Source: an uncultured Christensenellaceae bacterium
GTDB lineage: Bacteria > Bacillota > Clostridia > Christensenellales > Borkfalkiaceae
Assembly: GCA_910586945.1 (NCBI GenBank)
Contig: CAJULO010000006.1
Coordinates: 1 to 42,720 of the forward strand
Direction: 5' to 3'
Length of the DNA: 42,720 nt
Positions 1 through 8,746 of the stretch are shown here, piece by piece. Below the pieces are notes generated by a model. It was not told the DNA's origin. It did not search any database and worked only from the letters and a program-made list of their open reading frames with translations. Position 1 is the first letter of the stretch; each line of letters starts with the position of its first letter. Position numbers and translations under genes: made by a program.

Positions 1-2
1 TC

Positions 3-59
3 AACTTTGAACAACTCTTCAAAAGCTACGCACCAAATACAATTAGAAAAGTTTTATAA
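3..59 (+). CDS. C-terminal end of probable type III restriction-modification methylase (Mod), partial
   Basis: The first 59 bases hold an open frame ending in TAA, read as NFEQLFKSYAPNTIRKVL; its start lies outside the window. It ends 24 bases before the ATG of the type III restriction subunit, and the gap contains a GAGGAAAG ribosome-binding sequence. Mod followed immediately by Res is the standard order in type III systems, and a tail of the form 'Y-A-P-x-T-I-R-K-V' is plausible for a Mod protein. The assignment rests mainly on context, because only 18 codons are visible. The preceding contig sequence would settle it. Confidence 0.5.
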   Translation, partial: NFEQLFKSYAPNTIRKVL

Positions 60-83
60 AGTAAAATAGAGGAAAGAAAATCT

Positions 84-3000
84 ATGAAATTCAAGTTTAA
101 AACACAGGAATATCAAACAAATGCAGTGAAAAATATCTGCAAAGTTTTTGAAGGACAACCCTATTTAGATGTGGTACGCTATACTCGAGATTTAGGTATA
201 AAACAATTTTCAGACAATATACAAGGCAATGTATTTACCGGCTTTAATGCAGATGATGACGGTTTTGAAAATGCAAAATTATTGCTTGATGAGGCTCGCA
301 TTTTAGAGAATATTAAAAACGTCCAAAGAGAGAATCAATATAAGGTATCAGACAAACTTATACATGGTTTAGGTAGATGTACACTTGATATTGAAATGGA
401 AACTGGAACAGGTAAAACATATGTCTATATTAAGACAATTTTTGAACTCAATAAAATGTATGGTTGGAGTAAATTTATTATAGTTGTACCAAGTGTTGCT
501 ATTCGTGAAGGTGTCAAAAAATCTTTTGAGATAACGAAAGAACACTTTATGGAGCAGTACGGTAAAAAGGCAAATTACTTTATTTACAATAGCAAAAGAT
601 TAGGAGAACTGGATAGTTTTGCTAGTTCTAGTAATATTCAAGTTATGATAATTAACAATCAAGCTTTTAATTCAAAAAAAGTGGACGCAAAACGGATATA
701 TAATGAATTAGATGCGTTTCAATCTCGTAAACCTATTGATGTTATATCTAAAACACGACCAATTTTAATTTTGGACGAACCGCAAAAACTTGGCGGCAAG
801 GAGACGCAAGCAGGACTTGTAAAATTTAATCCATTGTTTAGCATGAATTTTTCGGCAACGCATAAAAAAGAACATAATCTCGTATATGCTCTTGACGCAC
901 TTGATGCATATAATCAAAGTCTTGTAAAAAAAATACAAGTAAAGGGTTTTGAGGTTAAAAATTTACGAGGCACTGACGGTTATTTATATCTACAAGAGAT
1001 AAAACGAGATGAGAAAAATCCACCAATGGCAAGGTTAGAGTTCGAAATCAAATATAATAAATCTATCAATAGAGAGATGCGACTCCTCAAAGTTGGAGAC
1101 AATTTATATCCCTTATCCAAAGAAATGGAACAGTATAAGGACGGATATAAAATAGAAGATATCAATCCATATAGCAAGTCAATCACATTTTTAAACGGTG
1201 AAGTTTTGCAAGTGGGGGAAGTATGTGGCGATATCTCAGAAGAATACAAGCGCAGAATACAGATAAGAGAGACAATTCAATCTCACTTTGAAAAGGAAGA
1301 AAGTTTATTTAATGCAGGCATCAAATGTCTATCCCTCTTTTTTATAGATGCAGTCAAAAATTATAGAGATTATTCTCAACCAGATACAAAGGGCATTTAT
1401 GCAAAAATATTTGAAGAAGAATACAAAAATATCTTAAAAAATTACATACAACAGGATACTCCCTATACCAATTATTTGAGGAGTATTGCTGTTGAAAATA
1501 CACATAATGGATATTTTTCCATAGATAAAAATACAGGGCGAGAAACCGATTCTAAAGATAATAAAGAAACAGGTTCAGATGATATTGCTGCATATGACCT
1601 TATTCTAAAAAATAAAGAACGCTTGCTAACTTTTGAAGAACCAACACGATTTATTTTTTCACACTCTGCACTACGAGAGGGGTGGGATAACCCGAATATC
1701 TTTCAAATTTGTGCATTAAAGCAAGGTGGAGAGAGTGGTATTGCAAAACGGCAGGAAGTTGGTCGGGGGTTAAGAATAGCAGTCAATCAATTTGGCGAAA
1801 GAATGGATTTAGAGTATTGTAAAGATAGAGCTACTTTTTTAGAACTAAATTGTTTAACTGTTATTGCATCTGATAGTTATAAAAATTTTGTGGAGGATAT
1901 CCAAAAAGATATTCAAGCAAATCTTGCAGATAGACCAACAAAAGCTACACTTGAATACTTTATGGGTAAATCATTGTTAGATGGTAAGTTAGTTGATAAA
2001 GATATGGCAAGTGATATACAGAGCTATTTACGATTTAGTGGATATATAGATAAAGAAAATAGATTGACGGATAAATATTTTGAGGACAAAGCAAAAAATT
2101 GTTTAAAAGCAATGCCTGATATATTAGCTCCATATACAGAAAGTATTCATAAACTAGTGCAAGGTATTTTTGATAAGAGTATACTAAACGAGATGATTGT
2201 AGATGCAAATAAAGTTGTGTTACAACCAAATCCATTGAATGAGAACTTTCATAAAAAGAAATTTCAAGCTCTATGGAAACAAATCAATCATAAATATACC
2301 TATACAGTAGAATTTGATAGTAAAGAATTGATAGATAAATCTGTTGCAGAGATAAATGAATCTTTATTTGTTACACAGTTAAAATATACAGTTACAATAG
2401 GAGAACAGAAGAAAGCCATCAATGTAGAACAAGTTGGTAGTGGTACATCTTTTTATACCGGTAGTACTAGAACGGAGCACTTAAAAGGCATATTATCTAA
2501 TTCTACAAAATATGATTTGATAGGCAAGATAAGTGACGGGACGAAACTCACAAGAAAGACAGTTGTACAAATTTTGCGGGGGATTGACAAAAATAAGTTT
2601 GATTTATATAGAGTAAATCCAGAGGAATTTATTGCAAAAGTTTGTAAAATTGTCAATGAACAAAAGGCAGCCACAATTGTCGAGCATATTCGTTATGACA
2701 AAATACATGGCGAATATGATAGTAATATATTTACAACAAATCCATCAAAAATAGATATAACAACTGCTTTTAAAGCAAAAAAAGCAATACAAGATTATGT
2801 AGTAACAGATGGTATGGCAGAAAAGAGTATTGAAAGAAAGTTTGTAGAAGATTTGGATATGGAAGGCAATGAAGTTTGTGTATATGCAAAGTTGCCAAGG
2901 AGCTTTCAAATACCAACACCAGTTGGGAACTATTCACCAGACTGGGCAATCGCATTCAATGATAATAGCGGTGTAAAGCATATATTTTTTGTGGCAGAAA

Positions 3001-3161
3001 CAAAAGGTTCTATGGAGAAAATGCAGCTTAGAGGGATAGAAAAAGCCAAAACTGAGTGTGTCGAAAAATTATTTAATACATTAGAGCTTGCCAATAATGT
3101 GCGTTATGGTGTGGTAGATAGTTATGAAAATTTACTCAATATTATGCAAACTATTGATTAA
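84..3161 (+). CDS. res: Type III restriction endonuclease subunit (Res), complete
   Basis: A 1025-residue protein, the usual size for type III Res (about 900-1000). Residues 106-112 (ETGTGKT) form helicase motif I and residues 231-234 (DEPQ) motif II. An SATHK segment follows as motif III. The later block containing SALREGWDNP and RQEVGRGLR gives motifs V and VI of a superfamily 2 helicase. The C-terminal nuclease is visible as D953 (in SPDWAI) and E972-x-K974 (in AETKG), a PD-(D/E)xK site. Known role: with Mod it forms an ATP-dependent complex that translocates on DNA and cuts when two unmethylated sites meet. The start is ATG at 84 behind GAGGAAAG, probably translated from the mod-res transcript. 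No frameshift or missing catalytic residue is seen, so it looks functional provided Mod is intact. Confidence 0.93.
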   Translation: MKFKFKTQEYQTNAVKNICKVFEGQPYLDVVRYTRDLGIKQFSDNIQGNVFTGFNADDDGFENAKLLLDEARILENIKNVQRENQYKVSDKLIHGLGRCTLDIEMETGTGKTYVYIKTIFELNKMYGWSKFIIVVPSVAIREGVKKSFEITKEHFMEQYGKKANYFIYNSKRLGELDSFASSSNIQVMIINNQAFNSKKVDAKRIYNELDAFQSRKPIDVISKTRPILILDEPQKLGGKETQAGLVKFNPLFSMNFSATHKKEHNLVYALDALDAYNQSLVKKIQVKGFEVKNLRGTDGYLYLQEIKRDEKNPPMARLEFEIKYNKSINREMRLLKVGDNLYPLSKEMEQYKDGYKIEDINPYSKSITFLNGEVLQVGEVCGDISEEYKRRIQIRETIQSHFEKEESLFNAGIKCLSLFFIDAVKNYRDYSQPDTKGIYAKIFEEEYKNILKNYIQQDTPYTNYLRSIAVENTHNGYFSIDKNTGRETDSKDNKETGSDDIAAYDLILKNKERLLTFEEPTRFIFSHSALREGWDNPNIFQICALKQGGESGIAKRQEVGRGLRIAVNQFGERMDLEYCKDRATFLELNCLTVIASDSYKNFVEDIQKDIQANLADRPTKATLEYFMGKSLLDGKLVDKDMASDIQSYLRFSGYIDKENRLTDKYFEDKAKNCLKAMPDILAPYTESIHKLVQGIFDKSILNEMIVDANKVVLQPNPLNENFHKKKFQALWKQINHKYTYTVEFDSKELIDKSVAEINESLFVTQLKYTVTIGEQKKAINVEQVGSGTSFYTGSTRTEHLKGILSNSTKYDLIGKISDGTKLTRKTVVQILRGIDKNKFDLYRVNPEEFIAKVCKIVNEQKAATIVEHIRYDKIHGEYDSNIFTTNPSKIDITTAFKAKKAIQDYVVTDGMAEKSIERKFVEDLDMEGNEVCVYAKLPRSFQIPTPVGNYSPDWAIAFNDNSGVKHIFFVAETKGSMEKMQLRGIEKAKTECVEKLFNTLELANNVRYGVVDSYENLLNIMQTID

Positions 3162-3190
3162 GATACAATTGTGTATTATACAAGAATACC

Positions 3191-3650
3191 AGTATTGCAA
3201 AGATAACTATTGAAAATACAATAAACATAACAGCTGTGACAAATGAAGAACAAGAGGAAATAAATATAAAACTATTATAAGATTGGAGCAATCCAAGAGA
3301 GAATCAATGCAGAGAGTTGAAAAATGGTTTTATTGAAAAGGATATACAAGTTATGCAACGACAAAACTTTCAGGAATAGATGTAACCAAAATGCCAACAT
3401 GACAGAAAGATATAAATATAAAAGTTGTAGGTATTGCTTTTGCATCGAATGAGATGAATACAGATGAGGGAATTATTATTTAAGTGAAACTTTTGGAACC
3501 TTAAACATAATAATACTGTGCTAGAAGTAAATTATGGTACTTTTACTATAGAATTCAGTATGAAAATCAGTATTACTCTGGGCCAAGTATGAGAGGCAAT
3601 ATAGTCAATGAAGGAACACTAATTATATATGGTATAATAAATATTCATTA
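3191..3650 (+). pseudogene. Decayed fragment of the two-TM cell-surface family (paralogue of the genes at 14402 and 31210)
   Basis: Short blocks in different frames match the N-terminal third and the repeat region of the intact paralogues. TNEEQEEINIKLL, then a TAA (3278-3280), then DWSNP, corresponds to the LTPEEQAKVDNQLEGDWETP region of the 31210 protein. In another frame KLSGIDVTKMPT, then TGA (3400-3402), then QKDINIKVVG, corresponds to KPAGTDVTDMPTWQ and the following YIKVTG; the TGA replaces a conserved TGG. Near 3604 NEGTLIIYG matches NNGILNIFG in the repeat region. The central part is deleted and at least three stops and several frameshifts are present. A terminator (3665-3697) still follows it. 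I know of no function; it is a relic showing the family once had a third member here. Confidence 0.75.
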
Positions 3651-3664
3651 GTATAGGTTATATT

Positions 3665-3697
3665 ATAATCTCATTGCCAATAAGGCAGTGAGATTAT
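3665..3697 (+). terminator. Intrinsic terminator behind the surface-family pseudogene
   Basis: A 14-bp stem (ATAATCTCATTGCC pairing with GGCAGTGAGATTAT, one G-T pair) with a 5-base loop, followed by TTT. It sits just after the decayed reading frame, so it is probably the original terminator of that gene. Confidence 0.7.
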
Positions 3698-3828
3698 TTT
3701 AAATAGCTTTGCAAATGCTATAAAGTTATTCCTTGTAAGAATAAAAATGCAAAGATAATTACAAAAATGAAAGATAAATTATTGTTTGTTTTCATGTGCA
3801 AAGAAATAAAAAAATATAGAAGTTAGCG

Positions 3829-3859
3829 AAAAAACAATGTATTTTTCACATTGTTTTTT
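3829..3859 (+). terminator. Intrinsic terminator
   Basis: A 12-bp stem AAAAAACAATGT / ACATTGTTTTTT with a 7-base loop, then more T residues. Symmetric A and T tracts mean it could work in both directions. It insulates the cotH promoter from upstream transcription. No recognisable gene lies between this hairpin and the one at 3665-3697. Confidence 0.7.
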
Positions 3860-3924
3860 ATTTTTTAATGCTATAATAAGTAATATAATATATAATGTGT
3901 GTATATCTTTCAAGTAAAATAAAA

Positions 3925-3953
3925 TTGACATTCTATTGATAAAGTGATATACT
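3925..3953 (+). promoter_or_regulatory. Promoter of the CotH-like lipoprotein gene
   Basis: TTGACA (3925-3930), 17-base spacer, TATACT (3948-3953) preceded by TGA, giving an extended -10. This is a near-consensus housekeeping promoter. It leaves a leader of about 200 bases before the ATG at 4164, most of it made of the 88-bp duplication. Confidence 0.8.
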
Positions 3954-4003
3954 AAAATTATATTTTATCAAACAGTATTTTATGATGTGAATAACGAATT
4001 TTT

Positions 4004-4180
4004 AAGGATATATACTATTTGAAAATAGAAGAATATAATATAAAATAAAATATATTTTAGAGGAGAAGCGCGTATAAAAAAATCTTGAAAAAAGGATATA
4101 TACTATTAAATATAGAAGAATATAATGTAAAATAAAGTATATTTTAGGAGAAGAAGAACGAGTATGAAAAAATCTTTAAA
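4004..4180 (+). repeat. 88-bp imperfect tandem duplication covering the cotH leader, RBS and first codons
   Basis: Copy 1 (4004-4091) and copy 2 (4092-4180) align from AAGGATATATACTATT through the purine-rich RBS to the AAAAAATCTT-type first codons. Copy 2 holds the working start (GTATGAAAAAATC). Copy 1 has ATA in the same place (GTATAAAAAAATC), and the small indels between the copies show that it has drifted. The promoter lies upstream of both copies, so both are transcribed. Confidence 0.85.
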
Positions 4181-5798
4181 AAAGTGTATGGCTATTTTAA
4201 TTGTTTTATGTTTATTATTTGGCATGACAATGCTTACTGCTTGTGGAGGAACAGGCAACAACAATAGTGCGAATGACAATGGAATTATGCAGCCAACGCC
4301 ACCAAATGATAACAATAATGCAAATAAACCAACTGGGCCATATAGTTATCAACCACACTTAAGCGCTACTTTACCAGAAATTCGTATAAATACACTAGAT
4401 GGTAATAATACATTTGCAACAGAGCGTAAAGATATATTTACTGCAGATGGTTTCAAAAAGCAAGAATTTCCATATCAAAAAGCAACAGTATCTATTACAA
4501 ATTGTGATGCAACAGATACAAAAACAGATGTAGGGGCACAAGTGAAAGTGCGTGGGAATACAACAACTATATATGATAAAAAACCTTTCCGGATTAAATT
4601 TGATTCAAAACAATCAATGTTGGGCTTAAATAACAATTTTAAATCAAAAGATTGGGTTCTTCTTGCAGATTGGAGAGACCCATCTCTACTACGCAATAAT
4701 GTAGGATTGTATTTGGGGCAACTTTTTTATAAAGAAATTGGACTTTATGCAAGTGATTTTAGAACTGTAGAAGTTTATTTAAATAATGAGTATTGGGGTA
4801 TATACTTATTAGTAGAACAAAATGAAGTGGCAAGCGAGCGCGTAAATATCAACAAGCCTGAAGCGAATTATACAGGAACAGATATTGGATATCTACTTGA
4901 ATTTGATTGCTATGCAGAATTTGAACCAGAAAGCTTTATAATTAGTTATAATAATAGAGCTCCTTTACCACCATATGGTAGACCTAACGCAAATATTATG
5001 AATTATGCACTAAATGAGTATACTATTAAAAGTAAAATTTATAGTAAAGAACAACACGATTTTATTGCAAAATATTTAGATAATCTCTATACCATTTGTT
5101 ATAGAGCAATTGTTCAAAATGAATACTATGAGTTTAATGCAAATAAAACAGAGATAGTAAAATCAGAGAAAATTCATGATGCTGTTAGTGCAGTAGGTAA
5201 TGTAGTAGACTTAGATTCTGCAGTAGCAGTTTATATCTTACAAGAAGTTGTCTGTGACTTAGATATTGCTAACTCTAGCTTTTATATGAGTATAGATTTA
5301 AGTCCAACGGGTGATGGAAAGCTACGCTTTCAAGCACCATGGGATTTTGATGTCTCTTTTGGTATGCGTAAAACTGATAATTATGGCAATCCAATAAGTC
5401 CAATAGATATTTATGCTGCAAAATCTAACAATCCATGGCTTGTATTATTCTATAAATTACATTGGATTCAAGAACATATAAAAATAAAATGGCAAGATGC
5501 AAAAGCGCATCAAGTACAAGAAAAACTTGTACAATATATAGATGATTGTGCAAGAATGTATAAAGATGCATATAAGAAAAATTTTGATAAGTGGCAAAAT
5601 ATAGGTGCAAATATTAAAGTACAATATGATAAAAATAAAAATAATGACAATAGAAATGACACTGCAATGTGGGATGACCTTTATATTGGAATAGACCCTA
5701 AGGCAAGTTGGAAATGTGAGACGCAAGAGGAAGCTGCAACATTTTTAAAAGATTGGTTAAGAGTTCGATTTGCTTATCTAAATTCTATTTGGTGTTAA
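4164..5798 (+). CDS. CotH-family protein kinase-like lipoprotein
   Basis: A 544-residue protein. Residues 1-27 are a lipoprotein signal peptide with lipobox LTAC and the acylated cysteine at position 27, followed by an Asn/Pro-rich linker to about residue 55. The body matches the CotH kinase family: VKVRGNTTT with KKPFRIKFD, then DWVLLADWRDPSLLRNNVG, VYLNNEYWGIYLLVEQ and, near the C-terminus, APWDFDVSFG, which carries the family's metal-binding acidic residues. CotH proteins are atypical secreted kinases; in Bacillus CotH phosphorylates spore coat proteins, but many relatives are lipoproteins of unknown substrate. The gene stands alone: own promoter at 3925, RBS AGGAGAAG, terminator at 5854. 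There is no spore gene nearby, so a spore role is not supported here. Confidence 0.85.
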   Translation: MKKSLKKCMAILIVLCLLFGMTMLTACGGTGNNNSANDNGIMQPTPPNDNNNANKPTGPYSYQPHLSATLPEIRINTLDGNNTFATERKDIFTADGFKKQEFPYQKATVSITNCDATDTKTDVGAQVKVRGNTTTIYDKKPFRIKFDSKQSMLGLNNNFKSKDWVLLADWRDPSLLRNNVGLYLGQLFYKEIGLYASDFRTVEVYLNNEYWGIYLLVEQNEVASERVNINKPEANYTGTDIGYLLEFDCYAEFEPESFIISYNNRAPLPPYGRPNANIMNYALNEYTIKSKIYSKEQHDFIAKYLDNLYTICYRAIVQNEYYEFNANKTEIVKSEKIHDAVSAVGNVVDLDSAVAVYILQEVVCDLDIANSSFYMSIDLSPTGDGKLRFQAPWDFDVSFGMRKTDNYGNPISPIDIYAAKSNNPWLVLFYKLHWIQEHIKIKWQDAKAHQVQEKLVQYIDDCARMYKDAYKKNFDKWQNIGANIKVQYDKNKNNDNRNDTAMWDDLYIGIDPKASWKCETQEEAATFLKDWLRVRFAYLNSIWC

Positions 5799-5853
5799 AA
5801 CAAATGCTATAGAGAAAGTGGTAAATACCAACATTCTTACCAGTATAAAAAAG

Positions 5854-5884
5854 AAAAGAGAGTAGATACATTCTACTCTCTTTT
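5854..5884 (+). terminator. Intrinsic terminator of the cotH-like gene
   Basis: A 13-bp perfect stem AAAAGAGAGTAGA / TCTACTCTCTTTT with loop TACAT, running into T residues, 56 bases after the stop codon. Confidence 0.9.
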
Positions 5885-6183
5885 TTAATATCCACTTATA
5901 TATGGTATATAAAGGGTAAAATAATGCTATCCGAAGTAGGAGTATAACTATATATAGATAAGATATCCCATGCAGAATAACAATCAAATGAATTGTCGTC
6001 AGTGGAATATCTTAGTATATAAATTTTATCTTGTTGTCCATTAAAATATGTAATAGTTGTTTGTTATCTATTGTTCTGAATATAATTTGTCTACTAAAAA
6101 ATTTAATTTTTTTATAATTTATAGTAGGTTGAGATAGGCTATACAGTTCTATTATAATTATGGTCTGTGTGTGTGAAAATACA
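5885..6183. other. Intergenic stretch with no recognised feature
   Basis: About 300 AT-rich bases between two convergent genes and their terminators. I find no open frame with a ribosome-binding site, no RNA gene and no clear similarity to neighbouring coding sequence. Confidence 0.6.
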
Positions 6184-6222
6184 GAATAAAATAGAGAAAT
6201 ATTCTATTCCTCTATTTTATTC
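6184..6222 (-). terminator. Probable terminator of the DUF4422 gene
   Basis: A perfect 13-bp inverted repeat (GAATAAAATAGAG and its complement) with a 13-base loop, 54 bases past the stop of the minus-strand gene. The T tract on that side is short (ATTTTC), so efficiency is uncertain. Confidence 0.5.
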
Positions 6223-6275
6223 AATCTAAATATTAAAATGCATCTTGATATAAAACTCTATTTAAACTGCTAATT

Positions 6276-7202
6276 TTAAAAATATTTATTTTTGTTTTTT
6301 CTTTTTTTTATTATGCGCTTGTGTATATAGTTGTCTAAAAATTTGCGTCTTTTTGAGTGTACAGGGAAGGCTATTCCAGCTAATTTTTTCTTTAAAGAAT
6401 ATTTTTTGTCAAAATATACTATAGGCAATTGTAATATTTTTAACTTATTTTTTTTTATTAAAGCATTGATGTAAATTCCACAAAGTAATTCTGCTATATA
6501 TCCGCCAAGTCGTGCGTTGCTTGCAAAATCTTTCAATGGTTGTCCATTTTCTTTTTCAAGTTCTTTTTCAAAAGTAAATAAAATATCAAATAACCATGCA
6601 GAGTATTCCTTAAAAATACTTTCTTTCATAATAAACATATTGCAAAAATAGCCATAATCTTGCTTTAAGTATGTCTTAGTATCTTTCCACATATGTGGGT
6701 ATTTTTGATATAAAATTTTTAAAGTAATATTCAATGCCTTAATATTATGATTCATGCCAAAATGCTGATATAAATTCATAGAATAATAAAAAGGTTTTGG
6801 CACTATGATATCATATTGTTCAATAACAGATTGCATAGTGCTGCTATTTATCTTGTATTTATCTAGCTTTTCGTTTGTTCTTTTCTTTTCAATGAGTAGA
6901 CCTGTATAACTATGTTTCGGTTGGATATCTATAAACGAAAAAAAACGACGATAGTGCATACATCCAAAATAATCTGCAGTTAAATGTTTATAAGCATAAT
7001 ACTGTGCTGTAAGCTCACAATAAAACCAATTTTTATCACTGATATTATCTTTACTCTCTCTATCTGTATAATATATATTAGAATCTGTATCTAAGCCAGT
7101 GGGGTTAAAATTTTGTCCGACTTGTATACCATAAAATTGTTGACAATGAGGTAAGGATATAGGTTTATGTATTGCAATTAAAATTTTAATATCTTTTTTC
7201 AT
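6276..7202 (-). CDS. DUF4422-family glycosyltransferase, probably leaderless
   Basis: The protein starts MKKDIKILIAIHKP and has about 308 residues. IKILIAIHKP near the N-terminus, then FYGIQVGQN, DKNWFYCELTAQYYAYKH and GCMHYRRFF are typical of DUF4422 proteins, which occur in capsule or exopolysaccharide clusters and are regarded as glycosyltransferases. The tail is Lys/Arg-rich. No signal peptide, so it acts in the cytoplasm or at the inner membrane face. A TTG at 7236-7238 would add 12 residues, but that stretch is the -35 and -10 of the promoter, so I start at the ATG (7200-7202). No Shine-Dalgarno precedes this ATG. It stands alone, with no polysaccharide cluster in the window; substrate unknown. 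Confidence 0.82.
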   Translation of the reverse strand: MKKDIKILIAIHKPISLPHCQQFYGIQVGQNFNPTGLDTDSNIYYTDRESKDNISDKNWFYCELTAQYYAYKHLTADYFGCMHYRRFFSFIDIQPKHSYTGLLIEKKRTNEKLDKYKINSSTMQSVIEQYDIIVPKPFYYSMNLYQHFGMNHNIKALNITLKILYQKYPHMWKDTKTYLKQDYGYFCNMFIMKESIFKEYSAWLFDILFTFEKELEKENGQPLKDFASNARLGGYIAELLCGIYINALIKKNKLKILQLPIVYFDKKYSLKKKLAGIAFPVHSKRRKFLDNYIHKRIIKKRKNKNKYF

Positions 7203-7209
7203 ATTATAT

Positions 7210-7238
7210 AGTATAGCATATTTTTTAAAGGATAGCAA
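7210..7238 (-). promoter_or_regulatory. Extended -10 promoter abutting the DUF4422 start codon
   Basis: On the minus strand: TTGCTA (7238-7233), 17-base spacer, TATACT (7215-7210) preceded by TGC. Seven bases separate the -10 from the ATG, so transcription should begin at or within a base or two of the start codon. Confidence 0.75.
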
Positions 7239-7503
7239 GAATAGAAATTTTATTTAATAATGCCTATGTTTTTGTAGAGATAGAATTTTTTTTGCAGTTG
7301 ATATCAGTAATCGTTATTAAAATTATAAGTCTATAGACATTATTTATCAAAAAGGAGCAATGCGTCAATAATTTTTTATAGGGATGCTGCATATATTATA
7401 GTATAAAATCTATTTTTTAGAATATACATATAGAAATATAGAGATATAAATTTATACCGATACAGTTAAAGTAAAAATTATTGTATAAATGTGGATAAAA
7501 TAC
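7239..7503. other. Divergent intergenic region with no recognised feature
   Basis: AT-rich sequence between the DUF4422 promoter (-) and the pfl promoter (+). I see no reading frame longer than a few codons behind a ribosome-binding site, and no clear hairpin or tRNA-like fold. Confidence 0.5.
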
Positions 7504-7531
7504 TTGTCTTTTTTTTGAAATAGTATATAAT
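7504..7531 (+). promoter_or_regulatory. Promoter of the pfl operon
   Basis: TTGTCT (7504-7509), 16-base T-rich spacer, TATAAT (7526-7531). The predicted transcript starts about 20 bases before the activase ATG. Confidence 0.7.
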
Positions 7532-7560
7532 AGAATTATAGAAGAATTTTGGGAGTTTTT

Positions 7561-8337
7561 ATGGACGGAAAAATACATTCTTTTGAGTCATTTGGAACTG
7601 TTGATGGACCAGGCGTCCGGTTTGTTATCTTCATGCAAGGATGCAAATTAAGATGTCTTTACTGTCATAACCCTGATACTTGGGAGATAGCTCATGTAGA
7701 GAATTATCCCGCTGAAAAAATTTATACTCCACAACAAGTAGCAAAAGATGCCTTGCGTTATCGAAATTATTGGGGAAGTAGGGGTGGTGTTACTGTAACT
7801 GGCGGAGAACCGCTTTTACAAATTGATTTCATTTTGGAACTTTTTCGTCTTTTAAAGGCAAAAAATGTACATTGTGCTGTTGATACTTGTGGTTTTACTT
7901 TTATAAAAGAAAACGCAGAAAGCCTTAGTAAGCATAAAAAGTTGCTTGATTTAACTGATTTATTTTTATTGGATATCAAGCATATTGATGATGAAGAGTG
8001 TAAAAAATTGACAGGTCAAAGCAATCAACATACTTTAAATTTTGCACAGTTTTTAAGTGAAAATAAGAAAGAGATGTGGATTCGTTATGTGCTTGTTCCG
8101 GGGTATACAGATGGTGAAATGTATTTACAGCAAACGAGAAACTTTATAGATAATTTAAAGACGGTAACTAAAATTGAAGTACTGCCATATCACACTATGG
8201 GTGTTGTGAAATATCAGTCGTTAAATTTGTCATATCCTTTAAAAGGTGTGCAAGCGCCATCGGTAGAAAGTGTAAAAATGGCAAAGGAGATTTTAGGTGT
8301 AGACAGGTTTGATGCAAGAAATAAAAAGGTATTATAA
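7561..8337 (+). CDS. pflA: Pyruvate formate-lyase activating enzyme (radical SAM)
   Basis: A 258-residue radical SAM activase that places the glycyl radical on pyruvate formate-lyase, using SAM and a [4Fe-4S] cluster. C28-x3-C32-x2-C35 (GCKLRCLYCHNPDTW) binds the cluster, FGTVDGPGVRFVIFMQG before it is the family signature, and VTGGEPLLQ is the SAM-binding GGEP motif. DTCGF, LLDIKHID and RYVLVPGYTD follow in the expected order. The start is ATG 7561, five bases after GGGAG; an in-frame TTG at 7549 would put that ribosome-binding site inside the gene. It is the first gene of an operon with a thioredoxin-like gene 17 bases downstream, then the split formate-lyase. Having the activase first is less usual than pflB-pflA. 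Confidence 0.95.
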   Translation: MDGKIHSFESFGTVDGPGVRFVIFMQGCKLRCLYCHNPDTWEIAHVENYPAEKIYTPQQVAKDALRYRNYWGSRGGVTVTGGEPLLQIDFILELFRLLKAKNVHCAVDTCGFTFIKENAESLSKHKKLLDLTDLFLLDIKHIDDEECKKLTGQSNQHTLNFAQFLSENKKEMWIRYVLVPGYTDGEMYLQQTRNFIDNLKTVTKIEVLPYHTMGVVKYQSLNLSYPLKGVQAPSVESVKMAKEILGVDRFDARNKKVL

Positions 8338-8354
8338 GTTTGAGAGGTTACAAT

Positions 8355-8648
8355 ATGGGAAGTTACTGTCTTGTAGAAGTATTTGGAGAATCTTGTGCAA
8401 ATTGTTTTGCTATGTTACCAGTTGTTACAAATGTAGCAAAAAATTTGCATATTGATATGCAACGCGTAGATATCTCCAATTTAACGAAAGAAGAAATTGA
8501 AAAGTATACGATAACAAAAGTACCAACTGTTCTATTACTGAATGGCGATATTTTAGTTGGACAATGTGCAGGATATCAACCGGAAGAAATTTTCACAATT
8601 TGGGTAGAGACAAAAATAGAAGAACATCAAAAGAGCTATAATAAGTAG
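8355..8648 (+). CDS. Thioredoxin-like protein in the pfl operon
   Basis: A 97-residue thioredoxin-fold protein with a C14-A-N-C17 active site (GESCANCFAM) after a beta strand (CLVEVF). The later TKVPTVLLLNGD carries the cis-Pro loop, and VGQCAGYQPEEI the last strand and helix. No signal peptide, so cytoplasmic. The start is ATG 8355, behind GAGAGG with 7-base spacing; the in-frame TTG at 8340 overlaps that site. It lies between pflA and pflB. Thioredoxin-like proteins reduce disulfides, and here it could keep the catalytic cysteines of formate-lyase or the activase reduced; that is inferred from position only. The CANC pair differs from the classic CGPC, so the redox potential and partner cannot be guessed. 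Confidence 0.85.
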   Translation: MGSYCLVEVFGESCANCFAMLPVVTNVAKNLHIDMQRVDISNLTKEEIEKYTITKVPTVLLLNGDILVGQCAGYQPEEIFTIWVETKIEEHQKSYNK

Positions 8649-8746
8649 TAATACATATGTAGTTCGTGTAAAACAAATAAGAAGTCCAAAAAATATGTGT
8701 ACAATCCAGAATCAATATCAAAAGAAATAATAAGGAGTGTATTTAT

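Noticed and set aside
3400..3402. TGA read as Trp (genetic code 4)
   Set aside because: The TGA stands where paralogues have TGG, but the surrounding frame also has TAA and TAG stops and shifts, and no intact gene contains in-frame TGA.
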